Positions 17,281-27,801 of a stretch of DNA of 64,000 nucleotides are shown in pieces. The notes under the pieces were generated by a model. It was not told the DNA's origin and ran no database searches. It saw nothing but the letters and a program-made list of their open reading frames with translations. The position numbers and the translations under genes are program-made. This stretch comes from Bin18 sp965200355 (GTDB lineage: Bacteria > Desulfobacterota > Binatia > Bin18), in contig OZ241351.1 in NCBI GenBank assembly GCA_965200355.1, forward strand, positions 2,356,001 to 2,420,000, given 5' to 3'. Numbering within the stretch: the first letter of the stretch is position 1; each line of letters starts with the position of its first letter.

Positions 17281-19927
17281 ATGCAACTGAAGCAATATCA
17301 GGCTGATACGCTGGCCGTTCTGCGCCGCTTCTTTGAAGAAGCGCGGGTGGCCGGGCCGAAGAACGCCTACGAAACCATTACCACCCAACCCGACTATGTA
17401 GACCGGCTCGGCCACTATGGCGGAACGTATCGGACTCCGCTTGCGGACCTGCCGACCGTGCCGTATGTCTGCCTGCGCCTGCCGATCGGTGGCGGCAAGA
17501 CGGTCTTGGGTGCTCATGCGGTTGCGGTGGCGCGGGATGCCTGGATAGAGAAAGACTATCCGCTGGTCCTATGGCTGGTGCCGACGAAGACCATCCGGTT
17601 GCAAACCGTCGAAGCCCTGAAGAACACGAGCCACCCGTATCGGCAAGCGCTGGATGCAGACTTTGACGGGCGGGTGCGCGTCTTCGATATTGCGGACTTT
17701 ACCCATATTCGGCCGCACGACCTGCGCGACCACTGTTGCCTTGTGGTCGGCACCATTCAGACGCTCCGGGTGACGAACACCGAAGGCCGTAAGGTCTACG
17801 CGCATCACGAGGAAATGGAACCGCATTTCTCCGCTGTTTCGGATGCTCTGCCGGGTCTGGAGAAAAGAGAGGCTGGGGGCGTCAAGTTTTCCTTTGCCAA
17901 CCTGCTGCACCTCCACCGGCCGCTGATGATCGTGGACGAAGCCCACAACGCGGTCACTGGTCTGACCCGTGAGATGCAAACGCGGGTCAATCCGTGCGCG
18001 ATTATCGAGTTCACCGCCACCCCCCGGCCTAAGTCGAATATCCTGTACAGCGTGACCGCCCTGGAACTCAAACGCGCGGACATGATTAAGCTGCCGATTA
18101 TGCTGTCCGAGCACGACACCTGGCAAAATGCGGTCAACGGCGCGATTGCAAAGCGGGCCGCGCTGGCCACGGCTGCCAAACAAGAGGCCGCCTACCTTCG
18201 GCCTATCGTTCTGTTCCAGGCTCAAAAGAAGAACCAGGAAATTACCGTTGCCGTGCTGAAAAAATATCTCACAGAGGTCGAGCATATTCCCGAAAGCGCA
18301 ATCGCCGTTGCTACGGGCGAGCAGCGCGAATTGGACGGCCTTGACCTGTTCGACCCGCGTTGTCCGATTGCATACGTCATCACCGTTGAAGCCCTGAAAG
18401 AAGGCTGGGACTGCTCCTTTGCGTATGTGTTTTGCTCGGTCTCGCGTCTGCACAGTGCAACAGACGTGGAACAACTCCTGGGCCGGGTCCTGCGTATGCC
18501 TGACGCCCAGCGACGCAGGGTGATTGATCTCAATAAGGCGTATGCCTATCTGTCAGAGCCGTCCTCGGGAGAGGCCGCGCGGGCCTTGACCGATAAGCTG
18601 GTAGCAATGGGCTTTGAGGAGGACGAGGCGCGCGACAATATCGAGCCGGTGCAGGGAGAGTTGGGCGGTGAGGGCGGTCTTTTTGGGCCGCGCGACGAGG
18701 GACAGCCGTCCTTCAAACACACCGTCACAGCGACGCCTGAAGTGGTCTCAGTGCTGCGGCAGCACGCCGGCGTGACAGCCAGAAAGACGGAGGACGACAA
18801 GGTTGAGGTCGCCGTCACTGGCCGCGTTGCCGATGATTTTGCAGAGGCCCTCCGTGTGGCGCTTCCAGAGAACGAACGCGAGCGTTTCACCCGGGCCCTC
18901 AAGACATTTCGGCTGGAGAAGAAGAGCCGGCTCTCGCCCGCCGACCGTGGTGAGCAGTTCAATGCGCCGCGTCTCATGGTAGAACTCCAGGGGGCGCTTG
19001 AGTTCGCTGATACCGACGTGTTCATGGAAGAGCACGATTGGTCGGTGCTCAACCATTCGCCCCACATGGATGAGCATGAATTTACGCTCCGCGAGACTGC
19101 GCGGAGCTTTGAGATTGACATTGACGGCCGGCGGGTCCGATATCAGTTCGCCGGCGAGGAAGAACAACACATGCTGAACGTCGATGTAGCCGGCTGGACA
19201 CAAGAAGCCCTGGTCGTGTGGCTTGACCGACAGGTGCGTCAGCCCGACATCAGAGGGCGAATTGATCAAATGGCTGTCTGAACTCGTTCATTATCTTATC
19301 AATAGACGTGGCCTGCGTATCGCGGCGCTCATGCGAGGCAAGTTTATCCTGGCGCGGCAGATACGCGACAAGATTACCGACATCCGTCGGCAGGAACGGA
19401 AGCGCGCCTATCAACAGCGTCTTTTTACGCCCGAGGCAAGTGTTGCAGTGTCTTTTGACGCCGCCTTCTCATTCCAGGCCGGGATGTCTCAGGACCAGCC
19501 GCGCTACCGGGGGCGCTGGAAGCCCCACAGGCATTTTTTAGACCACGTTCCGGCCTTTGACGGGGCAGACGAGGGCGAGGAAGTCCGGTGCGCGAAGGCT
19601 ATCGACGCTCTGCCCGGCGTACAATACTGGATTCGGAATGTGGCCCGTCACCCGGAATCGTTCTGGTTGCCGACCGCTACGGACAAATTCTACCCCGACT
19701 TCGTAGTCATGCTGAACGACGGGCGGCGGCTGGTTGTCGAATATAAGGGAGCGCATATCGCTGACGGCTTGGACACTGCGGAGAAACGGAAGATTGGCCT
19801 GCTCTGGGAAGAAAAAAGCAACGGGCAGGGGCTGTTTATCGTTGCTGAGAAAAGCCGGAACGGCCGGAATGTGTATCAGCAGTTGACAGAGAAAATCGGC
19901 ACTCCGGGAGCCGGCGCGAGATTATGA
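17281..19927 (+). CDS. res: Type III restriction endonuclease subunit (Res), frame-broken near 19255
   Basis: Helicase-nuclease of about 882 residues when joined. The first part has Walker A PIGGGKT (68-74), the DEAH motif MIVDEAHN (about 216-223), motif III FTATPRP, and the helicase C domain ending ATDVEQLLGRVLRMPDAQRR. The second part (LIKWLSELVHYLINRRGLRI to the end) holds the PD-(D/E)xK nuclease: YPDFVVMLNDGRRLVVEYKG. The first frame stops at 19281; the second is open from before 19223. One base fewer, for example in GGG at 19255-19257, joins them. As read, the helicase and nuclease are separated, which would abolish restriction. The stop overlaps the next gene's ATG. Confidence 0.87.
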
Positions 19928-21112
19928 CACAACCACTTGCCGGCTTTCGGGTTCTTGATCTCTCGCGCATATTGGCCGGGCCGTTCTGCGCCATGACCTT
20001 GGGAGACCTGGGGGCCGAGGTCATCAAGGTTGAACGGCCAGGGAGCGGGGATGATACCCGCGCTTGGGGGCCGCCGTTTGCGGGTGGGGAAAGCGCGTAT
20101 TATCTCTGCGCCAACCGCAATAAAAAAAGTATCACCATCAATCTCAAAGCGGATGCTGGCAAGGCGCTGATCCGCGGTCTTGTTCGCGTCAGCGATGTGC
20201 TCATTGAAAATTTCAAATCCGGGGAAATGGCAGGGCTGGGGCTGGGGTATGAACAGCTCAAACAGGAGAATGCCGGGCTGGTCTATTGCGGGATTACCGG
20301 CTACGGCCAGACCGGCCCGGACCGACACCTGCCCGGCTACGACTTCATTATTCAAGGCCGGGGTGGGGTGATGAGCATTACCGGCGAGGCCGAGGGAGAG
20401 CCGATGAAAGTCGGGGTCGCTATCACGGATATCACTGCCGGTTTGTTTGCCGCCAATGCGATTCAGGCCGCCCTGCTCGCCCGAACGAAAACCGGCCAAG
20501 GGCAGGCGATTGATATCTCCCTGCTAGACACTCAGGTCGCCTGGCTGGCCAATGTGGGCAGTAATTATCTGGTGTCTGGCACAAAACCTGGTCGCTATGG
20601 GAATGCCCATCCGTCTATTGTGCCGTATCAGTCCTTTCGGGCCCAAGACGGCTATTTTTGTCTGGCGGTTGGCAATGATGGCCAATGGCAGAAACTCTGC
20701 CAGCTCATTGCCCGCCCTGAACTGGCAACGGACGAACGTTTTTCCACCAACCCCGCGCGCGTGCAAAACCGGGCGCTCCTTATCCCGCTTCTCCAAGATG
20801 TGTTTGGCACGGACACGGTCCCCGGCTGGTTGCGGAAAATTCGGGCCGTGGGGATTGCGTGCGGGCCTATTCAGTCTATTGATGAAGTCTTTACGGACGA
20901 ACAGGTACGTGCTCGCAATATGCGCGTGTCCATGCCACATCCAACCGCAGGGGAAGTCTCGCTGACCGGCTCGCCGCTCAAACTTTCTGATACTCCGGTC
21001 GAATTCCGCCTTCCGCCACCTTTTGGGAGAACATACGGACGAGGTATTGACGGGCTTGCTCGGCTGTTCGGCGCAGGAGGTCGGGCGCTTGCGCGAGGCG
21101 GGGGCGGTGTGA
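19924..21112 (+). CDS. CaiB/BaiF CoA-transferase family protein, frame break near the C-terminus
   Basis: About 395 residues. The N-terminus LAGFRVLDLSRILAGPFCAM, the segment GAEVIKVERPGSGDD and the catalytic-Asp region (TDITAGLFAANAIQAALL) define a class III CoA-transferase. The uninterrupted frame runs into odd, Arg-rich sequence and to 21234, overlapping the convergent gene by more than 110 bp. Removing one T from TTTT (21021-21024) gives the normal ending PPPLGEHTDEVL...REAGAV and a stop at 21110-21112, just 6 bp before the convergent DUF1329 stop. The restored end is therefore almost certainly the true one. Its ATG overlaps the res stop (ATGA). It would move CoA between carboxylic acids. 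Confidence 0.85.
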
Positions 21113-21118
21113 CCAGCG

Positions 21119-22465
21119 TTACCGCCGGCCCTCGCTCAAGACATTCACATCGTAGCGTTCTTCGACGTGTTCGAGGTCAACTTCGGGGTACTCAATGGTG
21201 TAGGCAGAGAAAATCGTGGCCTGTTCTTGTTTGACATCCACAATCGTGAAGCCAATGTTACGCGGCACCTGCTTGCCCCGGTCCGACTCGGCCTGACTCG
21301 GGTCTTCGGACCAGCCGTGCAGCAAGTCGTTGACCTTCCACAGCTTGCCACCAGCGTCAAAGACCAGGACTAGCGCCGTCTCATAGGTCTCGGCGTCCCA
21401 AAAATAGATTTTGCTACTATAGTTGCGAGTGGTGAGCGGGGTTTGCTCAACAACGGCGCACAAACGCAGCTCCCAGCGGTCGTTGGGCAGCCAGCCGTTG
21501 GGGCCGTAGAAGCGGGCATAGGGATGCTGGGAATTCATGACGTGCAACAGGACTTTCCAGCCCAGAAATTTCCACTCATGGTCAAGGATACGCCCGGAAA
21601 ACCCGGTGAAATCGTCCAGCGTCATTTCGGTTCCGGCCACGGAATCGTCCCGCTCATGCGTGGACAGACGGCGGACCTTACGGAGTTGGGGGAGAAAGCC
21701 CCAGGCGTCGTCCGGCTGACGCGGGTTATCGTACCGATAAATCATAAACCGCTGGCCGCGGACATCGTACGGTTCCAGCACTTCGACATAATCCTTGTAT
21801 TCAAACCGCCCCGCATCAGTGAAAGGCAGGATATGGCCCTGCTGGGATAACTGAGCCAGATGATTGTGATAGACGCGCTGGTAAAGGGCAACGAGATGAC
21901 GAATAGCTCTCCCCCCGCCCTGAATCAGGTCCTCGGGGAAGCCGGACAGGCGAGAGCCGCTTCCGCCCTTGGCAATAAGAGCGCCCAGATAGCGCTCGAC
22001 ATTCATGCCGTAGTACTGCCAACGATAATTGAAGTTCCAGGCGGCTTTGACCCCTGAGGTCGGGTCATCAGGATTGATCAGCGCTTGGGCAAAGGGTCGC
22101 CCGGCAATATAATTCTCAAGGGCTCCATCCGCGGCGAGGCGGGTCTGATTGGCATATTGCTCGGTTGCGGCCAGATAATCGGGGTGGGGCGGGTAATGGC
22201 CCGTGGGCGCAACATGAAACTCGACCTCAGGAAAATCAAATTCGTCAATATAGCGTGGCGGCAAGAAGGGGCGCAGCTTCTCCAGGTCGGCCTGTCTCAG
22301 AATATCGCCCTGTTTGAATTGGGGCAGCGTGGTCAGATTCGTGCTGATCCACTGTTGGATATCTTCCCGGGTGGGCAAGCCCTGACCCGGCGAGTGGATA
22401 GGCGTTATCAACACGACGCTCAGCGCGAGCGCAATGAGGGATGGAGAAAAAGCCGTTTTGCGCAT
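21119..22465 (-). CDS. DUF1329 domain-containing secreted protein
   Basis: 448 residues from the ATG at 22465, which follows AAGGAGG; the open frame upstream is not protein-like. A signal peptide is seen (MRKTAFSPSLIALALSVVLI, then a cut near PGQG). The body has typical DUF1329 blocks: NQTRLAADGALENYIAGRPF, FEYKDYVEVLEPYDVRGQ, LRKVRRLSTHERDDSVAGTE, and YSSKIYFWDAETYETALVLV. It is a paralogue of the protein at 40.5 kb. DUF1329 proteins are periplasmic or lipoprotein-like beta structures found with RND pumps and hydrophobic-compound metabolism; the function is unproven. It is transcribed after an MFS gene. Confidence 0.87.
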   Translation of the reverse strand: MRKTAFSPSLIALALSVVLITPIHSPGQGLPTREDIQQWISTNLTTLPQFKQGDILRQADLEKLRPFLPPRYIDEFDFPEVEFHVAPTGHYPPHPDYLAATEQYANQTRLAADGALENYIAGRPFAQALINPDDPTSGVKAAWNFNYRWQYYGMNVERYLGALIAKGGSGSRLSGFPEDLIQGGGRAIRHLVALYQRVYHNHLAQLSQQGHILPFTDAGRFEYKDYVEVLEPYDVRGQRFMIYRYDNPRQPDDAWGFLPQLRKVRRLSTHERDDSVAGTEMTLDDFTGFSGRILDHEWKFLGWKVLLHVMNSQHPYARFYGPNGWLPNDRWELRLCAVVEQTPLTTRNYSSKIYFWDAETYETALVLVFDAGGKLWKVNDLLHGWSEDPSQAESDRGKQVPRNIGFTIVDVKQEQATIFSAYTIEYPEVDLEHVEERYDVNVLSEGRR

Positions 22466-22596
22466 GGATTCTGCCTCCTTCCAGGTCTGCTCTCCGATTA
22501 TGGTCAACCTAACCGAGCCCTTGGAGTGCCGCAAGGAGACATCCGGCTCCTGCGCCGGACGGAGCGGCACAGGAGGCCGCGTGAGAGACGAATGCG

Positions 22597-23775
22597 TTAG
22601 CCCGCAGACGTGGGTCTTGGGCGTGTCCCCCACGCCGCTCCGGCCGCACCGCCGAGCGCCACGCCGCCGGCGCACAGAAACATCACCGTAAAATTCGTGT
22701 ATTCGAGGACCGCCCCCAAGGCGATACTACTCAGCCCCACCCCCACGTCAAACGCCCCCATCAGCGTGGCCAAGGCCGCCCCGCGCTCGTGTAAGGATGA
22801 GCGGTCAACAACAAGAGCCATGATAGAAGGTTGCACCCCGCCAAAGCCCAAGCCTTGCAAGGCGGCTGCAATCAAGAGGCCGGAAAGAGACGACGACAGG
22901 GCGAGGGTCGTCATCGCAACCGTCAGGCAGACCATGCCAGGAACAATGACTGCTGCGCGGCCAAAGCGGTCGGACAGCCGGCCGGCAAAGGGACGTGAGA
23001 CCACGACCACAATAGAATACACCGTAAAGTATAGGCCCGGATTGCCCAGATTGGCGGCTTTGACAAAGAGCGGCAGAAAGGAGACCACGGCCCCGAAGGT
23101 CACGGTCATGCAGACAGCGATAAAGCCGGGAAAGAGCGCCGCCCGGCTTACCCATTGCTGGGAGCCGGCCTGCTGCGGGGAGGGCGCGCGGACCGGCTCT
23201 CGGATGAGCTGTGACAGGACCAGGCTGCCGAGGGCGAGGGCCGCGCACAGCCAGAATAGAGAATCATAATCGATGTGGCCGATGAGTATGACCCCCAAGG
23301 CCGGCCCAATGGTCATAGCCAGGTTCAGGGACATGCCATAATACCCCATCCCCTCTCCGCGCCGACTCGGCGGGGCGAGGTCAGCCACGATGACCCCGGC
23401 AGCGGTGGTATAGGCGGCTATGCCGAATCCATGAAAAAAGCGCAGCCCCAGCATGACCGGAACAGACTCGGCCTGAGTATAGAGCGCGGGGGCCAGACAA
23501 TAGATGAGGGCACCGATGCTGAGAATGGTCTTGCGGCTCCACTGGTCAACTAACCTTCCGGTCATGGGACGCACGAGCAGGGCGGAGACGGCAAACGCGC
23601 CCATAATCAGGCCGACTTGGGAGTCCGCGCCGTGGAGTTCCTCAACCACAAAGACGGGCAGGACGGCAAAGAGCAGAAACATGCTGCCGGCAAACAGAAA
23701 GGTCCCCAGGCACAGGAGGATAAAATCTTGGGTGAACAAGACTTCCTGGCTTGGTGAGGAGGGCGGCTCAGGCAC
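22597..23775 (-). CDS. MFS transporter
   Basis: 392 residues with about 12 hydrophobic segments, the usual size for a major facilitator. The cytoplasmic loop between helices 2 and 3 shows the motif-A form RPMTGRLVDQWSRKTIL, repeated in the second half as SRPFAGRLSDRFGRAAVIV, indicating the two six-helix halves. It probably exports or imports a small organic molecule; drug-efflux-like members look similar. It is followed on the same strand, 131 bp later, by the DUF1329 gene. Confidence 0.9.
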   Translation of the reverse strand: MPEPPSSPSQEVLFTQDFILLCLGTFLFAGSMFLLFAVLPVFVVEELHGADSQVGLIMGAFAVSALLVRPMTGRLVDQWSRKTILSIGALIYCLAPALYTQAESVPVMLGLRFFHGFGIAAYTTAAGVIVADLAPPSRRGEGMGYYGMSLNLAMTIGPALGVILIGHIDYDSLFWLCAALALGSLVLSQLIREPVRAPSPQQAGSQQWVSRAALFPGFIAVCMTVTFGAVVSFLPLFVKAANLGNPGLYFTVYSIVVVVSRPFAGRLSDRFGRAAVIVPGMVCLTVAMTTLALSSSLSGLLIAAALQGLGFGGVQPSIMALVVDRSSLHERGAALATLMGAFDVGVGLSSIALGAVLEYTNFTVMFLCAGGVALGGAAGAAWGTRPRPTSAG

Positions 23776-23840
23776 GGCGGCTGAGTCTATTCTATAGGCG
23801 GGGAAGAAAGTCAGGGAGGCGGAAAGTGGTCACTGACTTG

Positions 23841-24152
23841 TCAACCGATCTGGTCGGTAGAGATATCGCCTCTACGGTTCGGTGGCGGAACCAATTCATC
23901 TACAGATGCAGCCGGAGTGCCTGTTTTCATCTCGACAGCATACAGCCTTGTCTCGACGGCTCGGAGACGTCCTTCGAGGCCGCGCAGGTCGGTGCGGAGC
24001 TCGGCAAAGTCTTCGCGCATATCGGCGCGCAAACTACTCAAGTCGGTGCGGAGTCCGGTCCAAACCATGAGGAGCAATGCGGCCAGAGCGACACCAGTAC
24101 TCAAGATGCCTATCAATTCAGGGCTGAGTCTTCGGGTGGGGTGGGTGCTCAT
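23841..24152 (-). CDS. Small membrane protein with a coiled coil
   Basis: 103 residues. One transmembrane segment (about residues 14-32, IGILSTGVALAALLLMVW) is followed by a heptad-rich coiled coil (LRTDLSSLRADMREDFAELR and on) and a polar tail. The type is common and uncharacterised. It stands alone between the MFS gene and an SDR gene on the same strand. No function can be assigned. Confidence 0.6.
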   Translation of the reverse strand: MSTHPTRRLSPELIGILSTGVALAALLLMVWTGLRTDLSSLRADMREDFAELRTDLRGLEGRLRAVETRLYAVEMKTGTPAASVDELVPPPNRRGDISTDQIG

Positions 24153-24270
24153 CCAAATATACCTTGTCGGTCGGGGGGTAACACTCTGAGACCAGGGCTA
24201 CCACCGTCGCAGTGGTGAGTCAAGGTTCGTCCTGGAGCCCGACCCTAGAGAGCCGACGACAGGAGGCATC

Positions 24271-25026
24271 TTAGAGCATGATATCGCCGCCATTGGGGCT
24301 GAGGCATTGGCCGACATAGTGACTCGACTCGTCAGAGGCCAGAAAAACATAGGTCGGCGCAATATCATCGACCGTTGCCAGCCGGCCTTTGGGAATACTG
24401 GCGCGAATCGCTTCCAGGGCTGTGCTGCTGATGCCGGTGAGGATCGGGGTTTGGGTTGCGCCAGGGCCGACGCAGTTCGCATTGATATTGCGGGTTCCAA
24501 TTTCCCGCGACAGCGAGCGGGTAAACGCAATAATAGCGGCCTTGGCCGCACAATAATGACTCAGGCCGGGTGAGCCGAGATAGGCGAGTTGCGAGGCCGT
24601 GTTAATGATTTTGCCGTAGTTCTGTTGATACATCAGCGGTAAGACCAGGCGCGTACACAGAAAGACACTTCTCAGGTTGACGGCCAACATCTGGTCCCAC
24701 ATGGAAACCGGCATGTCGCCCACGGTGGCAGCCGTCGCAATACCGGCATTGTTGACCAGAATGTCGATACGGCCATAGGTCTGGAGCGTGGTATCGACGA
24801 GATGCTGCACGGCGTCTTCCTGGGAAACGTCCGCCCGGATGGAGACTGCCCGACGGCCCAGGGCTTCAATATCTTTGTGGACTGCGGCGGCATTGTCAGC
24901 CTGCGCGTCATCCGGGTAATTGAGGGCCAGGTCGGCTCCCTCTTTGGCAAAGGCGAGAGTGACCGCTTTGCCAATGCCGCTGCTTGAGCCGGTGATGAGG
25001 GCGATTCTGGTGTCGAGTTTTCCCAT
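24271..25026 (-). CDS. SDR family oxidoreductase (FabG-like)
   Basis: 251 residues, a classical short-chain dehydrogenase. Visible are the cofactor motif TGSSSGIGKAV (about 13-23), NNAGIA (about 91), and the catalytic YCAAK preceded by TASQLAYLGSPGLSH. It would reduce or oxidise a keto or hydroxy group with NAD(P)H. The start follows CGAGGAGAG. It lies just downstream of a small putative lipoprotein gene on the same strand (14 bp gap). Confidence 0.92.
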   Translation of the reverse strand: MGKLDTRIALITGSSSGIGKAVTLAFAKEGADLALNYPDDAQADNAAAVHKDIEALGRRAVSIRADVSQEDAVQHLVDTTLQTYGRIDILVNNAGIATAATVGDMPVSMWDQMLAVNLRSVFLCTRLVLPLMYQQNYGKIINTASQLAYLGSPGLSHYCAAKAAIIAFTRSLSREIGTRNINANCVGPGATQTPILTGISSTALEAIRASIPKGRLATVDDIAPTYVFLASDESSHYVGQCLSPNGGDIML

Positions 25027-25040
25027 CGGTCTCTCCTCGT

Positions 25041-25550
25041 TTATATGGGCTTATTCTTGATCTGCATGGCCACCAGGGTCTGGTCTGTTTTCTCAAACAG
25101 GAGCTGGAGGGCGGTTTCCACATCAAAGGTCTGCGGGGCTTCGAGCCGGGCCCCAACGGCCGCTTTTAGAAAGGGATGGTGCTCCGTCCAGGCGGCAAGC
25201 TGGGGCGGTTGTGGCTCTTGGGGTTGTTGGGCCTGCCACTCCAGCACTTTGTCGGCGACGTGCAGATAGGCCATGATCGTCTCGACGTATGGCCGCATTT
25301 CGTAGGGTGTCTCCTCCCTCTTTTGCTGCACAAGCGTTTGGAACGCGCGGAACTCACCATGATAGGTTGAATAGTCTGGCCCGGCATACCCCAGGTCCAG
25401 CAAGGGCCGGAGAGCGACGGCAATGTCGCGGTGTCCGGTCAGCGGCTGGTTGCGGAGCTGGTCGCAGGCCGGGGGAAAGAGGAGGGCAAGGGCGAGGACC
25501 CAGACGGCGCTCCGCTGTAAGCCGCCACTCAGCGTGTTGGGGACTGTCAT
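25041..25550 (-). CDS. Putative exported or lipoprotein of unknown function
   Basis: About 169 residues. The N-terminus has a hydrophobic stretch (SAVWVLALALLFPPACDQ) that could be a signal peptide ending at a Cys, though the lipobox is weak (PPAC). The rest is helical, without a recognised domain. The ATG at 25550 is preferred because GGTGAG lies just upstream; a GTG at 25559 is an alternative. It lies upstream of the SDR gene on the same strand. Confidence 0.6.
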   Translation of the reverse strand: MTVPNTLSGGLQRSAVWVLALALLFPPACDQLRNQPLTGHRDIAVALRPLLDLGYAGPDYSTYHGEFRAFQTLVQQKREETPYEMRPYVETIMAYLHVADKVLEWQAQQPQEPQPPQLAAWTEHHPFLKAAVGARLEAPQTFDVETALQLLFEKTDQTLVAMQIKNKPI

Positions 25551-25713
25551 CGGTCTCACCGGGAAGGCGAATGCGCCATTGCTAACGGCCCAAGCCAGGA
25601 ATAATGCGCGGGGATGGCGCGCCGATATTCATCCCCATACGCGCCTTACCCTTCAGGTCTGGAGTATTCATTGCCGGCTCTCCCTGTCATGAGGGCCAAG
25701 GGCAGAGAACCGG

Positions 25714-27603
25714 TCAGGCCGCAACTTTCTTCACTCCATTTGTTGCCCAGCCCGGCGGGAGGCTGGGCGCAGTGGGCGGTTCCAGTCCGGTTTCCTCTTG
25801 ACAGCGGGCCAGGAGTTCGTGAAGGGGCGGACCAAAATCGAAGGTCTGCCTCTCGCCCCGGTGCTCCTTCATACGCTGGCGCAGAGCTTGGGTGGCTGCC
25901 TCGTCAACCTCAGATGTGGTTGGGTCGCACACCACGCCATAATCGGCCGCGGCCTTTTCTACGGACACCAACTCGCGGACGACATCAACCCGGACTTTTT
26001 CACTGGCGCGCTCCAGCGGGTCGCCCCAACCGCCGCCGCCCGCGGTCTGAAAGATGAGCTGGTCGCCCGGTTCGACTTTGATCTGGTCGCATTTTGAGGG
26101 CAGGACGGTGCGGGTGCCATCGGTGTGGACCAGGATTTTCGTTGAGCGCATTCCGGGCTTGCCGCCAAGAATCCCCCAGGGTGGCGTCAGCCAGCGGTCG
26201 TCATGAATGGCGACCTCGCCCGGTTCGAGAAAGGTGTACCATTTGTCGATGCCGTTCCCGCCTCTATGGAGGCCGGCGCCGCCGGAGTCGATAACCGACG
26301 AGTAACGGTCCACCCGCAGGGGGCAATAGCTTTCGAGGTATTCGGTTGGGATATTGGTAAAGAGCGGCCACCAGGAGTGGCCATCCATGCCGTCGCCAAT
26401 CGGGCGGCCCGGAATGCCGCCATAGCCGATTTCCATAATAAAAAAGAAGTTGCCGTCCTTATCGTTCCCGCTGTACAGCAGGTGGGGGCTGGTGCCGTAG
26501 CCGGCCGCGGTGGTCAGCTCTGGGCTTTGCTGGCCGAGACAGCCGCCCATGACATCAAACAGGCGAGCCAGGGCATGGGTACGACAGCCCAGCGGGGCGG
26601 GAAATTTTGGGTGGAGGAGGGAGCCGTCCGGCATCCGGGCGTCGATCAGATCGTAAAAGCCGTCGTTAAACAGAATCTGGGGATCGTAGACCATGATGAG
26701 GTAGACGCCGATGAACATCTTGAACATGCCTGGGTTGAGATAAAAATTAATCGGTCCCACGGCCTGCGGGTCGGTGCCGGTCCAGTCGAAAACCGCCCGG
26801 TCGCCCTCACGCCAGATGGTCAGCTTCATTTTGAATGGCCCGTTGCCGAGCCCGTCATCGTCAATATAGTCATCAAAGGACTGGGGCTCGGTCGGGATAT
26901 TGCGCTGGATGAGGGTCTGGACGGCGCGGTAGGTCCGGTCGAGTAATGCCTGGCAGGCGGCCAGATAGGTCGCCCGTCCAAAGCGCTGGCACAGTTCCTG
27001 CACACGCTGTTCTGCGGTTTTGCAGCCGGCCACAATCCCCATCAGGTCCGAACGGTTCATCAGGGGAATGCGGACATTATTCAGAATCAGGTCCAGGACG
27101 GCCTGGTTGAGCTGGCCTTTTTCAAACAGCTTGACGGGCGGAATACGGAGTCCCTCGCCAAAAATTGAGGTCGCGTTGGTTGGAAACGAGCCGGGCAGCG
27201 GGCCACCCACGTCCATTTGATGGCCGAACATGGAGGTCCAGCCTATGAGTTCGTCGCCGTCAAAGACGGGCACCAGCACGAGAAAGTCGTTGATATGGGA
27301 AATTGCTCCCCCACACAGATAGGGATCGTTGAGCAGAATGACATCGCCGGGATAGAGCGGCTGGTCAAAACGCTCCATCATCTCCCGGATATAGGAGCCA
27401 AACTGCCCGACAACCATCCGGCCGTTGGGGTCGCAGATCATGGGGAATTCGTCGTGCTGCTCACGAATCACCGGAGACATAGCCGTGCGGAACAGGACCG
27501 CATCCATTTCATAGCGGTAGTTCTTGAGCGCGCTCTCGATAATGTCGAGGGTCACGGGATCGACCTCGATATCTGGAATCTCAGCAATTTTTACATCGCG
27601 CAT
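25714..27603 (-). CDS. Hydantoinase B/oxoprolinase family protein
   Basis: 629 residues. The N-terminus DPVTLDIIESALKNYRYEMD, the segment GDVILLNDPYLCGGAISHIN, and the C-terminal GGGGWGDPLERASEKVRVDV are diagnostic of the HyuB family. HyuB works with HyuA in ATP-dependent amide (hydantoin) hydrolysis or in ketone carboxylation (acetone/acetophenone carboxylase-type). Its HyuA partner starts about 3.4 kb upstream, and two unrelated genes lie between, which is unusual. The start follows GAGAGGAGC. Confidence 0.9.
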   Translation of the reverse strand: MRDVKIAEIPDIEVDPVTLDIIESALKNYRYEMDAVLFRTAMSPVIREQHDEFPMICDPNGRMVVGQFGSYIREMMERFDQPLYPGDVILLNDPYLCGGAISHINDFLVLVPVFDGDELIGWTSMFGHQMDVGGPLPGSFPTNATSIFGEGLRIPPVKLFEKGQLNQAVLDLILNNVRIPLMNRSDLMGIVAGCKTAEQRVQELCQRFGRATYLAACQALLDRTYRAVQTLIQRNIPTEPQSFDDYIDDDGLGNGPFKMKLTIWREGDRAVFDWTGTDPQAVGPINFYLNPGMFKMFIGVYLIMVYDPQILFNDGFYDLIDARMPDGSLLHPKFPAPLGCRTHALARLFDVMGGCLGQQSPELTTAAGYGTSPHLLYSGNDKDGNFFFIMEIGYGGIPGRPIGDGMDGHSWWPLFTNIPTEYLESYCPLRVDRYSSVIDSGGAGLHRGGNGIDKWYTFLEPGEVAIHDDRWLTPPWGILGGKPGMRSTKILVHTDGTRTVLPSKCDQIKVEPGDQLIFQTAGGGGWGDPLERASEKVRVDVVRELVSVEKAAADYGVVCDPTTSEVDEAATQALRQRMKEHRGERQTFDFGPPLHELLARCQEETGLEPPTAPSLPPGWATNGVKKVAA

Positions 27604-27801
27604 GATGCTGCTCCTCTCGTCAGTCCCTTAAAATCTAACAAGCGCGCCATAGACTAGGCGGCCTCATTGTCCCGGATGTGGTGTTCAATTTCATTTTTTT
27701 ATGAGATAGGCGTCTTTGCTCACGGTCCGCCGGATCAATTCTTTCGCAGAATCCTGATCCGCCCCTTTCGAGTGAGTATCAGCGGAAGCATTGGCGTTTC
27801 G

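Noticed and set aside
18546..19121. Ser-rich minus-strand frame of 191 residues
   Set aside because: Antisense shadow of res.
21113..21234. Longer C-terminus of the CaiB protein to 21234
   Set aside because: Arg-rich and overlapping the convergent DUF1329 gene; one base fewer at 21021-21024 gives the family-typical end.
27604..27801. A small gene between hyuB and the nuclease-like gene
   Set aside because: Only very short frames without family resemblance were found.
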